Source: Cyanobacteria bacterium M_surface_10_m1_298
Lineage (GTDB): Bacteria; Cyanobacteriota; Cyanobacteriia; PCC-6307; Cyanobiaceae
Direction: 5' to 3'
DNA: 64,000 nucleotides
Assembly (NCBI GenBank): GCA_016882485.1
Contig: VGPT01000004.1
Coordinates: forward strand, 1-64,000
Position 1 is the first letter of the stretch. Every line of letters starts with the position of its first letter. Under the pieces are notes generated by a model. That model saw only the letters and a list, made by a program, of their open reading frames with translations, did not search any database and was not told the origin of the DNA. Both the position numbers and the translations under genes were made by a program. Positions 16,220 through 25,364 of this stretch are shown here, piece after piece.

Positions 16220-16732
16220 TCAGAAGTAGATCTTGCCGCCGCCCCACTGGAGACCTTGAACCTTGGGAGCAGTGAGGATGAAGCCGGCCATCAGGCGCAG
16301 GTCATCGTCGCTCAGGTCGCGCATCTTCACGAACACATCGCTGCTGCGGATGCTGGGGTGCACGTCAGCAATGCTGTATTCGCCGTCGTAGCTGGTGGGA
16401 TCCTTCATGTAATCCACCAGGGCATCCACGTTGTCCCGGGCGGGGCTTGCCAGGGCGAGGGTCTCGGGATCGAGGCCCACGTTGTGGTTGGTCTTGGTGA
16501 TGCCGCCGGCGTGACACTCGCCGCAGCTGGAGTTGAAGATCTTGCGGCCCGCTTTGATCTCCTGCTCACTGAAGGTCACCGTGGTGCCGCTGGCATCGGC
16601 GGGAACGGTGAGCTGCTCAGTGGTCCACTGGGCTGCCTGGACAGGGCCGGCAAGACCCACCAGCAGGGCGAGCGGGAGAAGCAGCAGCCGGGCCAGGGAC
16701 CGGAGTGCAGAGGAGAAGGAAGAGGCCATCGA
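16220..16732 (-). CDS. psbV: Photosystem II extrinsic protein PsbV (cytochrome c550)
   Basis: This 170-residue preprotein has a Sec signal peptide (about 1-33, a Leu-rich core ending LAGPVQA) that exports it to the thylakoid lumen. There it stabilises the Mn4CaO5 oxygen-evolving cluster. The c-type haem site is CGECH, followed by AGGITKTNHNVGLDPETL; the distal His is probably the one in ADVHPSIRSSDVF. The ATG at 16732 starts the signal peptide directly; an ATG at 16780 would add 16 unlikely residues. It has its own terminator. Confidence 0.93.
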   Translation of the reverse strand, partial: SMASSFSSALRSLARLLLLPLALLVGLAGPVQAAQWTTEQLTVPADASGTTVTFSEQEIKAGRKIFNSSCGECHAGGITKTNHNVGLDPETLALASPARDNVDALVDYMKDPTSYDGEYSIADVHPSIRSSDVFVKMRDLSDDDLRLMAGFILTAPKVQGLQWGGGKIYF

Positions 16733-16835
16733 AAAAGCCGGCAACGTGGCGTTTAGATCGCGCCAGAGCTCTTGTATCACGGCCGATGGGCTTGCTGGTT
16801 GGCCTGGCGCCAGGCACTCACGAACTGTTGCAGCC

Positions 16836-17786
16836 TCAGGAATCGCTTGCGGCTACTTCCAGGGTGAGGAAGTCTTTAGCCAGTTCGGTGTTGGGGAAGA
16901 TGGCCCTGGCCTCCGCCAGCAGATCGTCAGCGGTGACCGGGTTGCCCGGCACATAGCGCGGCGAGAGGTGGGTGAGCGCCAGCTGTTTCACACCGGCGGC
17001 CAGGGCTGTCTGGGCGGCCATGGTGCTGGTGGAGTGCTGCCGCGCGAAGGCCATCTCCGCTTCGGCGTGGGCAAAGGTGCTCTCGTGGATCAAAAGATCG
17101 GCGCCGATAGCCAGTTCCACGGCCGCGTCACAGAACACCGTGTCGGTGCAGTACACCACGCTGCATCCGGGGCGCTCCGGACCGCAGAGGCTGGCGCCGT
17201 TGATGATCCGGCCGTCCTCCAGCACCACCTCGCGCCCTGCCTTGAGCTCGGCGTAGATCGGTCCGGGGGGGATGCCGAGGGCTTGGGCCTGGGCCACATC
17301 AAAACGGCCGGCACGGGGTTTCTGATCCACCCGGTAGGCATAAGCCGGCACCCGGTGGGTCAGCAGGGTGCATCGCACGCTGATGTCGTCGTCATCCAGC
17401 AGCACCGCTCCACTGCTGGCCGCCTCCTTGACCCGATGGGTACGCAGCGGGTAGCTAATCCGCATCGAGGAGGTGCGCATGACCCCTTCGAGGTAGTCCC
17501 GCAGGGGGTCGGGACCATACAGGTCGATGCCATCGCAGCTGCCCGCCAGCCCCAGGCTGGCCAGCAGGCCCGGCAGGCCAAAGATGTGATCCCCATGCAT
17601 GTGGGTCACAAAGACCCGGCTCAGCTGGCTGACCCTCAGATCACTGCGCAGAAATTGGTGCTGGGTGCCCTCTCCGCAGTCGAACAGCCAGAGCTCTGAA
17701 CGCTGGGGCAGCCGCAGGGCCACGGCGGAGACGTTCCGCGCCCGGGTGGGGACCCCTGAACTGGTGCCGAGGAAAGTGACCTGCAC
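16836..17786 (-). CDS. rnz: Ribonuclease Z
   Basis: This 316-residue metallo-beta-lactamase-fold nuclease trims the 3' trailers of tRNA precursors. That suits this genome, because the tRNAs seen here do not encode CCA. The motif [14 protein letters not shown] binds the two zincs; further ligands are expected in YCTDTVFCD and LTHLSPRYV. The preferred start is GTG 17786 ([15 protein letters not shown]), which has a GGGGAG site upstream and matches family length. An ATG at 17861 would add 25 residues. Confidence 0.93.
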   Translation of the reverse strand: MQVTFLGTSSGVPTRARNVSAVALRLPQRSELWLFDCGEGTQHQFLRSDLRVSQLSRVFVTHMHGDHIFGLPGLLASLGLAGSCDGIDLYGPDPLRDYLEGVMRTSSMRISYPLRTHRVKEAASSGAVLLDDDDISVRCTLLTHRVPAYAYRVDQKPRAGRFDVAQAQALGIPPGPIYAELKAGREVVLEDGRIINGASLCGPERPGCSVVYCTDTVFCDAAVELAIGADLLIHESTFAHAEAEMAFARQHSTSTMAAQTALAAGVKQLALTHLSPRYVPGNPVTADDLLAEARAIFPNTELAKDFLTLEVAASDS

Positions 17787-17884
17787 GGCCGGTGAGCTCC
17801 CCGGTCTCTCTGAAGAGATCGTGCCACGCCGGGGCTGGTCAGGCCCACGGGCGCTCGTCACAATGGCCTGCCTTCACCCCTGCC

Positions 17885-19177
17885 ATGAGACGCCCTCTGT
17901 CTGGGATCCGCTGGTGCGCCCTGGCGCTCGCCCTGCCGCTGCCGCTGGCGGCTGAGGTGCGCCTGCAGGAGGGCCAGAAGGAGCCCTGGCTGCGGGTGTT
18001 GGTGCTCGAGGCCCCCAGTGTTCGTGTGCGCCCGCCCGCCGAGGCCCAGGGCATGCGGGTGCTCGATGAACGCGGTCTGCCGTTGGGCCTTGAAACCCAG
18101 GGCAGCACCCTGGAGCTGGATGGGGCCCGTCAACAGCGCGAGTTGTGGCTGGAAGCGGTCTCCGCTCCCGGCGCGGATGACCCTGGGCTTTGGCTGGATT
18201 CGCGCCGTTTCCGCGGTCGCCTGCAGCTGCGTCCCGTGGGGGGACAGCTGCAAGTGGTGAATCACGTTCAGCTGGAAACCTATTTGCCCAGCGTGGTGGG
18301 CAGCGAGATGCCCGCCAGCTGGCCTGAGGCAGCCCTGAAGGCCCAGGCGGTGGCGGCGCGCACCTATGCCCTCAAGGCGCGCAAGCCAGCGGCTCCCTAC
18401 GACGTGAAGGCCACGGTGGCCAGCCAGGTTTACAAGGGGGTCGAGGCGGAAACTCCGAGCACCTGGGGTGCCGTGAAAGCCACCCGCGGGATGGTGCTCA
18501 CCTTCGGCAACGCCTTGATCGATGCGGTGTTCCACAGCAGCAGTGGTGGAGCCACCGAGAGCAGCGGGGATCTCTGGAGCCGTCAGCTGCCCTACCTGGT
18601 GAGCGTGCCGGATTTTGACCAGGCCTCTCCGGTGCACCTCTGGCGTAAGCCCCTTGATGCGGCCCTGTTGCAGCAGGCCTTCCCTGAGTTGGATCAGGTG
18701 CTGGCCATCACGGTGCTCTCCACCACTCCATCCGGTCGGGTGCGTCAGGCCCGCGTCGTTGGACCCGGAACGGAACTGCTGCTCACGGGTGCCCAGCTGC
18801 GCAGTCGGCTGGGGCTCCGCAGCACCTGGGTTCGCTTTGAACTGGAACCCCGCGCTCTCTCCGCCAGAACGTCCGCGCCGTCCCTGGTCTGGCCGGCCTC
18901 ACCGCCGCCCCTTCCGGCCTTCAGCCTGCCGCCTGCCCAGGAGTTCTCCAGCGAGGTGCTGCAGCTGGTGGCCGTGGGCCGCGGCTACGGACACGGGATT
19001 GGCATGAGTCAGTGGGGCGCCCTAGCCATGGCCCAGAGGGGCGAGAGCTATGAATCGATCCTTCATCACTACTACCGAGGCGCCCAGCTCCAGCCCTACG
19101 CAGCCCTGGCGCAAACCCCTGCTCCTCGGTCAGGCTCAGGGGCGGACGCACTGCAGGCCCTGGCCCCCTCCCCTTGA
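17885..19177 (+). CDS. SpoIID/LytB-domain protein
   Basis: This 430-residue exported protein has a signal peptide (about 1-21, WCALALALPLPLAA) and a SpoIID domain: NHVQLETYLPSVVGSEMPAS, WPEAALKAQAVAARTYALK, VFHSSSGGATESSGDLW, and a terminal YGHGIGMSQWGALAMAQRG. SpoIID of Bacillus is a lytic transglycosylase that trims stripped glycan strands; in cyanobacteria the family is thought to act in cell-wall remodelling, without sporulation. It overlaps nagB by a TTGA junction, linking two genes of amino-sugar or wall metabolism. Confidence 0.88.
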   Translation: MRRPLSGIRWCALALALPLPLAAEVRLQEGQKEPWLRVLVLEAPSVRVRPPAEAQGMRVLDERGLPLGLETQGSTLELDGARQQRELWLEAVSAPGADDPGLWLDSRRFRGRLQLRPVGGQLQVVNHVQLETYLPSVVGSEMPASWPEAALKAQAVAARTYALKARKPAAPYDVKATVASQVYKGVEAETPSTWGAVKATRGMVLTFGNALIDAVFHSSSGGATESSGDLWSRQLPYLVSVPDFDQASPVHLWRKPLDAALLQQAFPELDQVLAITVLSTTPSGRVRQARVVGPGTELLLTGAQLRSRLGLRSTWVRFELEPRALSARTSAPSLVWPASPPPLPAFSLPPAQEFSSEVLQLVAVGRGYGHGIGMSQWGALAMAQRGESYESILHHYYRGAQLQPYAALAQTPAPRSGSGADALQALAPSP

Positions 19178-19947
19178 CCCCCTCTCTCCCCTTGGCTCGC
19201 CCCCCGCTTCTGGTGGAGGCGGATGCCTTTGCCGTGGCGGATCAGGTGGCTGGGCGTTTGCACGAGGCCCTGGCCTCTGGGCGCACCCTGGGGCTGGCCA
19301 CCGGACGCACCATGGAGCCGGTGTATCGAGTCTTTGTTGCCCGCCTTCGGGCCTTGCCGCCGCAGGAGCGTCAACGCCTGATCTCCAGCTGGAGCAGCTT
19401 CAACCTCGATGAATACGTGGGGCTGGGTGATGGGGATGCCTGCTCCTTCGCCCAGTTCATGGCGCTTCAGTTGGGCGAGCCCTTGGATCTTCCTCAGGGT
19501 TGCCTGCGTCTTCCCGATGGCCGCGCTGTAGATCCAGAGGCCGAGGCGATCCGTTATGCCCAGCAACTTCGGGCCGCCGGGGGCATTGGCCTTCAACTTC
19601 TGGGCCTGGGTCGCAACGGTCATGTGGGCTTCAACGAACCCCCCTGTCGGCCCGAGGCTTGCTGCCGCTGTCTCACGCTCAGTGCCAGCACGCGCCAGCA
19701 GAACGCCGCTGCCTTTGGCGGAGACCCTCAGGCCGTTCCGGCTCGAGCCATCACCCTTGGCCTAGCCGAGATCCTTGCAGCAGAAACGGTGTTGTTGGTG
19801 GTGACAGGGGCGGAAAAAGCCGAGATCCTCCGGCGCAGCCTGCAGGAGGCCCCCTGCCCGGAGGTGCCCGCCAGCTGGTTGCAGCACCATCGCGGCCTCC
19901 AGGTGATTGCCGACCAAAGCGCAGCCTCGGCCTTGTGCCTCAGCTGA
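19174..19947 (+). CDS. nagB: Glucosamine-6-phosphate deaminase
   Basis: This 257-residue enzyme converts glucosamine-6-phosphate to fructose-6-phosphate and ammonia. The family motifs are [11 protein letters not shown] and [15 protein letters not shown], with [12 protein letters not shown] for phosphate binding. The length is close to E. coli NagB (266). The start is TTG at 19174, nested in the upstream stop codon (TTGA). A 6-phosphogluconolactonase is the main alternative, but NGHVGFNEP favours NagB. The 3' end overlaps yebC by 8 nt. Confidence 0.88.
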   Translation: MTPSLPLARPPLLVEADAFAVADQVAGRLHEALASGRTLGLATGRTMEPVYRVFVARLRALPPQERQRLISSWSSFNLDEYVGLGDGDACSFAQFMALQLGEPLDLPQGCLRLPDGRAVDPEAEAIRYAQQLRAAGGIGLQLLGLGRNGHVGFNEPPCRPEACCRCLTLSASTRQQNAAAFGGDPQAVPARAITLGLAEILAAETVLLVVTGAEKAEILRRSLQEAPCPEVPASWLQHHRGLQVIADQSAASALCLS

Positions 19948-20713
19948 GGGCGGCCTGCATCAGGGCTTCATCGGCTTCGAGGTTGGAGGTCACACTGCGC
20001 ACGTCATCGAGCTCTTCAAGGGCATCGAGCAACTTCAAGCAACTGGAGAGAGCGGCGGGATCCTCCAGAGGGCAGGGGGTGCCGGCAATCCAGCGGTGCT
20101 CCCAGCTCGCCACGGGCAGCCCCAGGTTGCGCAGACCGTCCTGCAGGGCTTCCAGTTGCTCGAAGGCGCCATAGACCTCGGCTCCCTCCTGATCGAGCTC
20201 GTAGCCCAGGGCTGCTGGCCCTCCCTGCTCCTCCAGCTGCAACAGCTGCTCCAGCAAGGTCTCCTCCTGCAGCTGCTCCTGTTCGAGACGCACCACGCTG
20301 CGGTGCTCGAACAAGTAGCCCACGCAGCCCGTTTCGCCGAGGTTGCCTCCGTTTTTGTTGAAGGCCAGCCGAATTTCGGCGGCGGCCCGGTTGCGGTTGT
20401 CGGTGAGGGATTCGATCAACACAGCCACGCCCCCCGGGCCGTAGCCCTCGTAGCGCACCTCTTCGAAGGCGTCGGCGCCGCTGCCCCCCTGGCCTGATCC
20501 CTTGGCGATCGCCCGTTCGATGTTGGCGTTCGGAACCCTGGCCGCCTTGGCCTTTTCAATGGCCGTGCGCAGTTGAAAGTTGCCGCTGGGATCGGCCCCG
20601 GCCCTCGCGGCCACCATGATCTCGCGCCCCAGGCGTGTGAACACGGCCCCCCGCTTGGCATCCACCATCGCCTTGGTGCGCTTGATCTGGGCCCATCGGC
20701 TATGGCCGGCCAT
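19940..20713 (-). CDS. YebC/PmpR-family protein
   Basis: This 257-residue protein starts [20 protein letters not shown] and contains [20 protein letters not shown] and [20 protein letters not shown], the standard YebC pattern. Members were first described as DNA-binding regulators; recent work on the family implicates some in relieving ribosome stalling. The role here is not determined. It lies 25 bp downstream of truB on the same strand. It is slightly longer than the ~245-residue norm. Confidence 0.93.
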   Translation of the reverse strand: MAGHSRWAQIKRTKAMVDAKRGAVFTRLGREIMVAARAGADPSGNFQLRTAIEKAKAARVPNANIERAIAKGSGQGGSGADAFEEVRYEGYGPGGVAVLIESLTDNRNRAAAEIRLAFNKNGGNLGETGCVGYLFEHRSVVRLEQEQLQEETLLEQLLQLEEQGGPAALGYELDQEGAEVYGAFEQLEALQDGLRNLGLPVASWEHRWIAGTPCPLEDPAALSSCLKLLDALEELDDVRSVTSNLEADEALMQAALS

Positions 20714-20738
20714 GTGGCAAGGAAGGCAGGGAAGGGTC

Positions 20739-21656
20739 TCAGCCCGCGGCGTCGATCACGAGCCTGGGTTGCAGGCTGCCGACCTCCGCCACGCGGGCCA
20801 TGCCCGCCAGGTTGCCATCTGGATCGACCACCACCACCGCGCTTTCGCAGGCCCAGCTCTGTTCGCACGGCTGCTGCTGGCCGAAGCGCCAGCTGGCGAG
20901 ATCCGAGGCCGTGAGCTGGTGGGTGGGGAGGTGCTGCAGGGCCTCGAGAGGGCTCAGCAGGGCCGGTGGCTGCGGTTCTGCGTCCAGTTGCTCAAGGGTC
21001 ACCGCCTGGGCGAGTTCAAACCCCAGGGCCTGGGTTCGCCTCAGTTCAGCCAGGCAGCCACCGCAGCCCAGGGCTGCCCCCAGATCCCGGGCCAGGGAGC
21101 GGATGTAGGTGCCGGAGCTGCAGTGCACCTCCAGCTCCAGGCGACCCTGCTCGGGATTCCAGCCCTCCAGGGAGAGCTGGTGAACCGTCACCGGCCGGGG
21201 CGGGAGATCCAGCTCCACCCCAGCTCGGGCCAGCTTGTAGGCCCGCTCTCCGTTCACATGCACCGCTGAGACAGCGGGTGGACGCTGCTGGATCGCTCCG
21301 CGAAAGGCGGTGAGCGCCTGCTCTAGCGCCTCGCGGCTCAGGGATGGCACGGCCTGCCGGTTCAGCACGGTGCCCTCCAGGTCATCGCTGTCTGTGCGGA
21401 CACCGAGCTGCACCACGCCCCGATAGGTCTTGTCGCTGCGCAGATAGGGCAACAGCCGGGTGGCCGGTCCCAGGGCGATGGGTAGCACTCCGGTCACCGC
21501 TGGATCCAGGGTTCCCCCATGGCCCACCCGCTTGAGGCAGTAGGCGCGTCGCACCCTCGCGACACAGGAGTGGGAGCTCAGGCCCGCGGGCTTGTCGAGC
21601 ACCAGAAAGCCGCAGATCAAGCCGCTGTTCACAGGAGCGCCCCGCAATCGTGCCAT
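20739..21656 (-). CDS. truB: tRNA pseudouridine(55) synthase TruB
   Basis: This 305-residue enzyme makes pseudouridine 55 in the T loop of tRNAs. Motif [21 protein letters not shown] is near 18-37, the catalytic Asp is in [15 protein letters not shown], and [16 protein letters not shown] and [15 protein letters not shown] follow. TruB is often near the clock cluster in picocyanobacteria, as here (3 kb away). It is divergent from the queuosine-precursor transporter. Confidence 0.94.
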   Translation of the reverse strand: MARLRGAPVNSGLICGFLVLDKPAGLSSHSCVARVRRAYCLKRVGHGGTLDPAVTGVLPIALGPATRLLPYLRSDKTYRGVVQLGVRTDSDDLEGTVLNRQAVPSLSREALEQALTAFRGAIQQRPPAVSAVHVNGERAYKLARAGVELDLPPRPVTVHQLSLEGWNPEQGRLELEVHCSSGTYIRSLARDLGAALGCGGCLAELRRTQALGFELAQAVTLEQLDAEPQPPALLSPLEALQHLPTHQLTASDLASWRFGQQQPCEQSWACESAVVVVDPDGNLAGMARVAEVGSLQPRLVIDAAG

Positions 21657-21702
21657 TCGCGCTCAACTGCGGCAGGGTGAAGCGTGTGGTGGTTCTGCCT
21701 GG

Positions 21703-22449
21703 ATGCCGATGCCTCGCCCTGACGCGCAAGAGCTGCAGCAGCGCCGTGAATTGGCCTTCCTGGTGCTGGCCGGTCTGTTTCTCGGCACCATGGGCATGCT
21801 CAACATCCTTGGGCTGACACGGTTTTTGCAGCTGGGTCAGATCGGTTCCTGGCCTGTGGTGGTGGCGGTGGGAGCGTTGCCTTACCCCGTGACGTTCCTC
21901 TGCACCGATCTGATCAGTGAGATCTGGGGGGAGCGGCGGGCCAACCAGCTGGTCTGGGTGGGTTTGCTGCTGAATGGCTGGATTGTCTTGGTGCTTTGGC
22001 TCGGGGGCGTGCTGCCGGGCTTACCCGGTGCTCCTGATGAGGCGTTCTTCTCGGTGCAGAGACTGGCCTTTGGGGCCGTGGTCGCCTCCATGGCGGCCTA
22101 CATGGCGGCCCAGTTCACCGATGTGCGCTTGTTTCACTTCTGGAAACGCCGCACCGCGGGCCGTGCCCTCTGGCTGCGCAACAACGGATCCACCTTGGTG
22201 AGCCAGCTGGTGGATACCTCCGCGGTGGTTCTGATCAGCCATTACGGAGCCCATGTGCTTCCGGTACGCCCCGAGCTGCCGGTGCTCCCCCAGCTCGGCA
22301 GCTACATCGCCAGTGGCTACCTGTTCAAGGCGCTGGCTGCCCTGCTCGACACCTTGCCCTTCTACCTGCTGACCGGCTGGCTGCGGCGTTGGCTGCACGT
22401 GCCCGGAGCCGGCGCGGAGTTGGTGGGTGAGCAGCTGCCACTACGGTGA
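21703..22449 (+). CDS. Queuosine precursor transporter (YhhQ/VUT family)
   Basis: This 248-residue protein has about six transmembrane helices. The family signature is PYPVTFLCTDLISEIWGERRA (around 60-80), followed by FWKRRTAGRALWLRNNGSTL and QLVDTSAVVLISHYGA. Members import 7-cyano-7-deazaguanine or 7-aminomethyl-7-deazaguanine, the substrates that lead to queuosine; queA is at 54.8 kb in this window. The ATG at 21703 is preferred over an upstream frame that overlaps truB. Confidence 0.85.
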   Translation: MPMPRPDAQELQQRRELAFLVLAGLFLGTMGMLNILGLTRFLQLGQIGSWPVVVAVGALPYPVTFLCTDLISEIWGERRANQLVWVGLLLNGWIVLVLWLGGVLPGLPGAPDEAFFSVQRLAFGAVVASMAAYMAAQFTDVRLFHFWKRRTAGRALWLRNNGSTLVSQLVDTSAVVLISHYGAHVLPVRPELPVLPQLGSYIASGYLFKALAALLDTLPFYLLTGWLRRWLHVPGAGAELVGEQLPLR

Positions 22450-22455
22450 TCAGCC

Positions 22456-23202
22456 ATGACCGCCATCCCTGCCCTCTCCCTCGATCACTTTCTCGAGGGG
22501 GGCTTTGATCTGCGCCAGCATCTGGCGGACCATCTCGCCTTAAGCCTTCCGGAGCTGGAGCGCCGTCTCCCCTTGGCCACAGCTGAACTGGCAGCGGCCC
22601 ACCCCGGGGCGTTTAACCCCGATCAGGCCGGCAGTTTCTATGAAACCGCTGTGGGGAACGCCCACCTGCTCGAGTTATCGGCCTGGCACCTCGGCAGTGC
22701 TGACTACATCGCCGACACCCTGCGGCTTCAGGAGCGTTTTGCCCGCGGGCATGTGCTCGATTTCGGTGGTGGTATCGGCACCCATGCCCTGGCGGCCGCG
22801 GCTCGACCGGCGGTGGAGGCGGTCTGGTTTGTCGACCTCAATCCCGCCAACCGTGCCTTTGTCACGGCTCGGGCGGAGCACTTCGGATTGGGCCACAAGC
22901 TGCGCTGTTTCCGCGATCTCTCTGACCCAGCACTGCCTGAGCGCTTCGACACGATTGTTTGCCTGGATGTTCTGGAGCACCTCAACGATCCCTCCGCTCA
23001 GCTCGAGGAGTTCGCGGCCCGCATGAATCCGGAAGCGATCGCCCTGCTCAATTGGTATTTCTTCAAGGGATTCAACGCTGAATATCCCTTCCACTTCGAT
23101 GATCCAGAGCTGGTGGAGCACTTTTTCCGCACGCTCCAGAGCCGGTTCCTGGAGGTGTTTCACCCCTACCTGATCACCACCCGCGCCTATCGCCTCGCCT
23201 GA
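22456..23202 (+). CDS. Class I SAM-dependent methyltransferase
   Basis: This 248-residue protein has the Rossmann methyltransferase motif VLDFGGGIGTHALAAAA (about 99-115), an acidic post-I strand VEAVWFVDLNPANRAFV, and motif IV/post FDTIVCLDVLEHLNDPSAQL. The substrate is unknown; the fold suits a small molecule as well as a macromolecule. It starts 6 bp after the queuosine-precursor transporter, so the two may be co-expressed. It converges with rpmA across a terminator. Confidence 0.85.
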   Translation: MTAIPALSLDHFLEGGFDLRQHLADHLALSLPELERRLPLATAELAAAHPGAFNPDQAGSFYETAVGNAHLLELSAWHLGSADYIADTLRLQERFARGHVLDFGGGIGTHALAAAARPAVEAVWFVDLNPANRAFVTARAEHFGLGHKLRCFRDLSDPALPERFDTIVCLDVLEHLNDPSAQLEEFAARMNPEAIALLNWYFFKGFNAEYPFHFDDPELVEHFFRTLQSRFLEVFHPYLITTRAYRLA

Positions 23203-23217
23203 GGCGGCAGCGCCAAC

Positions 23218-23249
23218 AAAAAAGCCGGTACTCCTTGAAGAGCACCGGC
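23218..23249 (-). terminator. Rho-independent terminator of rplU-rpmA
   Basis: On the minus strand, GCCGGT(G)CTC and GAG(T)ACCGGC form a 9-bp stem with one mismatch around a 6-nt loop, followed by TTTTTT. It lies 26 nt after the rpmA stop. Confidence 0.88.
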
Positions 23250-23274
23250 CCGGTGACCAGTTCGGCCTTGGCTC

Positions 23275-23538
23275 TCAGCCGACGGAAACGTTGATGCGCT
23301 TGCGGGTCCGCAGACCGCGCTTGATGGTGTCGAAGCTGACCACACCATCTACCAGGGAGAACAGGGTGTCATCAGCACCACGGCCCACGTTGATGCCGGG
23401 CAGCACCGAGGTGCCGCGCTGACGAATCAGGATCGAGCCGGCATTGACCGATTCACCGCCGTAGCGCTTCACACCCAGGCGCTTGGAGTTGGAGTCGCGG
23501 CCGTTGCGGGTGGAGCCGGTGCCTTTCTTGTGGGCCAT
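23275..23538 (-). CDS. rpmA: 50S ribosomal protein L27
   Basis: This 87-residue basic protein begins [20 protein letters not shown], which is invariant for L27 and places its N-terminus at the peptidyl-transferase centre. [17 protein letters not shown] and [14 protein letters not shown] complete the family pattern. It is downstream of rplU (42-bp gap) in the usual L21-L27 operon. Confidence 0.97.
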   Translation of the reverse strand: MAHKKGTGSTRNGRDSNSKRLGVKRYGGESVNAGSILIRQRGTSVLPGINVGRGADDTLFSLVDGVVSFDTIKRGLRTRKRINVSVG

Positions 23539-23580
23539 GGTTCAGGAGGTAACGAAGGAGATCTGGTTCGAAGGAGAGGC

Positions 23581-23934
23581 TCAGGCCAGAGCTTTGCCGC
23601 CAACGCTGATGGACTTGACCATCACGCGGGTCAGCTCCTGACGGTGACCGTTCTTGCGGCGGGTCTTCTTCTTGGGACGCATCTTGTAGACGATGACCTT
23701 GGCGCCGCGGCGGTGGGCCATCACCTGCAGTTCAACGGTGGCACCCTTCACATAGGGCTGGCCCACGTTGGCCGACTTGCCGTCGTTGACCAACAGCACG
23801 TTCTCGAGGGTGAGGGTGCTGTCGACCTCCGCGTGGATCCGGTTGAGGTCGTAGTAACGGTTGGGTTGCACCCACACCTGGGTTCCCGACGTTTCAACAA
23901 TGGCGTAGGGACCGACTTGAGACTCAGTACTCAT
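23581..23934 (-). CDS. rplU: 50S ribosomal protein L21
   Basis: This 117-residue protein shows [20 protein letters not shown] near the N-terminus, the [18 protein letters not shown] middle segment, and a basic C-terminal [21 protein letters not shown] tail that binds 23S rRNA. It is divergent from kaiA across 145 bp. The rplU/kai neighbourhood is a conserved picocyanobacterial arrangement. Confidence 0.97.
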   Translation of the reverse strand: MSTESQVGPYAIVETSGTQVWVQPNRYYDLNRIHAEVDSTLTLENVLLVNDGKSANVGQPYVKGATVELQVMAHRRGAKVIVYKMRPKKKTRRKNGHRQELTRVMVKSISVGGKALA

Positions 23935-24079
23935 GGCGTTACGGGCGTGGTCAGGCTGACGGAGCTGAGCCCGTCATTGCGGCCTGCCGCACGGCATTTG
24001 GAAGACAAACAAAGATCTTCCCAGCCCAAGGTCATTCCCGTCAACACTGTGGGCGTGCGTAGGGGCCCGATCGCGGCAG
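23935..24079. promoter_or_regulatory. Divergent promoter region between rplU and kaiA
   Basis: This 145-bp gap must hold the leftward rplU promoter and the rightward kaiA promoter. A locally AT-richer stretch (GAAGACAAACAAAGATCTTCC, 24001-24021) contains the 6-bp arms GAAGAC/ATCTTC and is the likeliest site of control. No exact known clock element is visible. Confidence 0.45.
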
Positions 24080-24928
24080 ATGACCCAGCCGGCTCTCACG
24101 ATTGCTTCTCTGCTCTCGGATCCGCGCCTGGTCAAAGCGGCTGGTAACTGGCTGAAGGGCGAGCGTTACCGCCTGGAAGACCTTGGTTCCTGCCCCGATC
24201 CGGTGGTGGAGTTGCTGCGCCGCCGTGATGCCTTTGACGTGGTGCTCCTGCAGCAGGGGGTGACCCAGCCTGAGGCGATTGAAGCCTTGCGCAATCAGGG
24301 CGTTCTATTGCCGGCCGTTGTGGTGGGGGAAGTGAGCGGCCGGGTCGATTACCACGAGGCCGAGGTTCATCTGCCTCAGGACCAGCTCGAGCAGATCGTT
24401 TACAGCCTCGATGCGGCGGTCTCGCGTTTTCTGCGCCTGGGGCTGTCGGTGGGGCGCGAAGGATCGGATACGGGAACTTCGGGAACGCCTGTCCCCTGGC
24501 GCCTTCCCAACCGCCTGCAGGGTCGCCTTGGCTACCTCGGCGTTTTCTACAAGCGGGATCCTTCCCTGTTTTTGCGCAACCTCCCCGAGGGCGATCGCGA
24601 CGAGCTGCTGCGCTCGCTGGAGCGGGGTTATCGCGACTTATTGATCAGCTACTTCAAGGATCCGGCGGCGGCGAACCAGGCGATTGAAAGCTTTGTGCAC
24701 AGTGCTTTTTTCTGTGATTTGCCGGTCAACAAAGTTGTGGAGATCCACGTGGACCTGATGGAAACCTTCTGGAAGCAGCTCCGTCTGGAGGGTCACAAAA
24801 ACGATTTCCTGCAGGACTACCGACTTGCCCTTTTAGATGTGCTTGCCCATCTTTGTGAGATGTACCGACGTTCGATTCCACCGGACACACCCCTGGAGCT
24901 GCCACCTCCAGAAGGTGTGGCCAGTTAA
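24080..24928 (+). CDS. kaiA: Circadian clock protein KaiA
   Basis: This 282-residue protein stimulates KaiC autophosphorylation by engaging its A-loop. The N-terminal ~130 residues look like a pseudo-receiver domain (DAFDVVLLQQGVTQPEAIEA). The C-terminal four-helix dimer domain is unmistakable: GRLGYLGVFYKRDPSLFLRN, RDELLRSLERGYRDLLISYF, SFVHSAFFCDLPVNKVVEIH and a HKNDFLQDYRLALLDVLAHL helix. An intact kaiA separates this genome from Prochlorococcus. It is followed by kaiB after 24 bp. Confidence 0.96.
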   Translation: MTQPALTIASLLSDPRLVKAAGNWLKGERYRLEDLGSCPDPVVELLRRRDAFDVVLLQQGVTQPEAIEALRNQGVLLPAVVVGEVSGRVDYHEAEVHLPQDQLEQIVYSLDAAVSRFLRLGLSVGREGSDTGTSGTPVPWRLPNRLQGRLGYLGVFYKRDPSLFLRNLPEGDRDELLRSLERGYRDLLISYFKDPAAANQAIESFVHSAFFCDLPVNKVVEIHVDLMETFWKQLRLEGHKNDFLQDYRLALLDVLAHLCEMYRRSIPPDTPLELPPPEGVAS

Positions 24929-24952
24929 GTCCTTGTTCAGGAGGTGATCGCA

Positions 24953-25300
24953 ATGAGTCCGCGCAAGACCTACATCCTCAAGCTCTATGTGGCGGGGAAT
25001 ACGCCCAATTCCATGCGTGCGTTGAAGACGTTGCGCAACATCCTCGATACAGAATTTCAGGGGGTCTATGCCCTGAAGGTGATCGATGTGCTCAAGAACC
25101 CTCAGCTGGCCGAAGAGGACAAGATTCTCGCCACGCCAACCCTGGCCAAAATCCTGCCACCGCCAGTGCGACGGATCATCGGCGACCTGTCTGACCGGGA
25201 GCGGGTGCTGATTGGCCTGGATCTGCTCTACGAGGAGCTCAGTGACGAGGCCTTGGCTGAGTCCATGGTCGATGACGCCACCAGTGGCGATCTGGTTTAA
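24953..25300 (+). CDS. kaiB: Circadian clock protein KaiB
   Basis: This 115-residue fold-switching protein binds phosphorylated KaiC and sequesters KaiA. The thioredoxin-like sequence [40 protein letters not shown] and [20 protein letters not shown] is highly conserved. The start is ATG 24953, just downstream of a perfect AGGAGGTGAT ribosome-binding site; the GTG at 24944 lies inside that site. The acidic C-terminal tail is longer than in some strains. Confidence 0.97.
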   Translation: MSPRKTYILKLYVAGNTPNSMRALKTLRNILDTEFQGVYALKVIDVLKNPQLAEEDKILATPTLAKILPPPVRRIIGDLSDRERVLIGLDLLYEELSDEALAESMVDDATSGDLV

Positions 25301-25364
25301 AACCGCCAAACTTCGTGGCATAGACGCCCACCGCCACTAACTTGTCAGTAGGACCACCCTCCCC

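Noticed and set aside
16533-17699. 388-codon plus-strand frame
   Set aside because: It spans psbV and rnz in antisense, and no protein family is visible.
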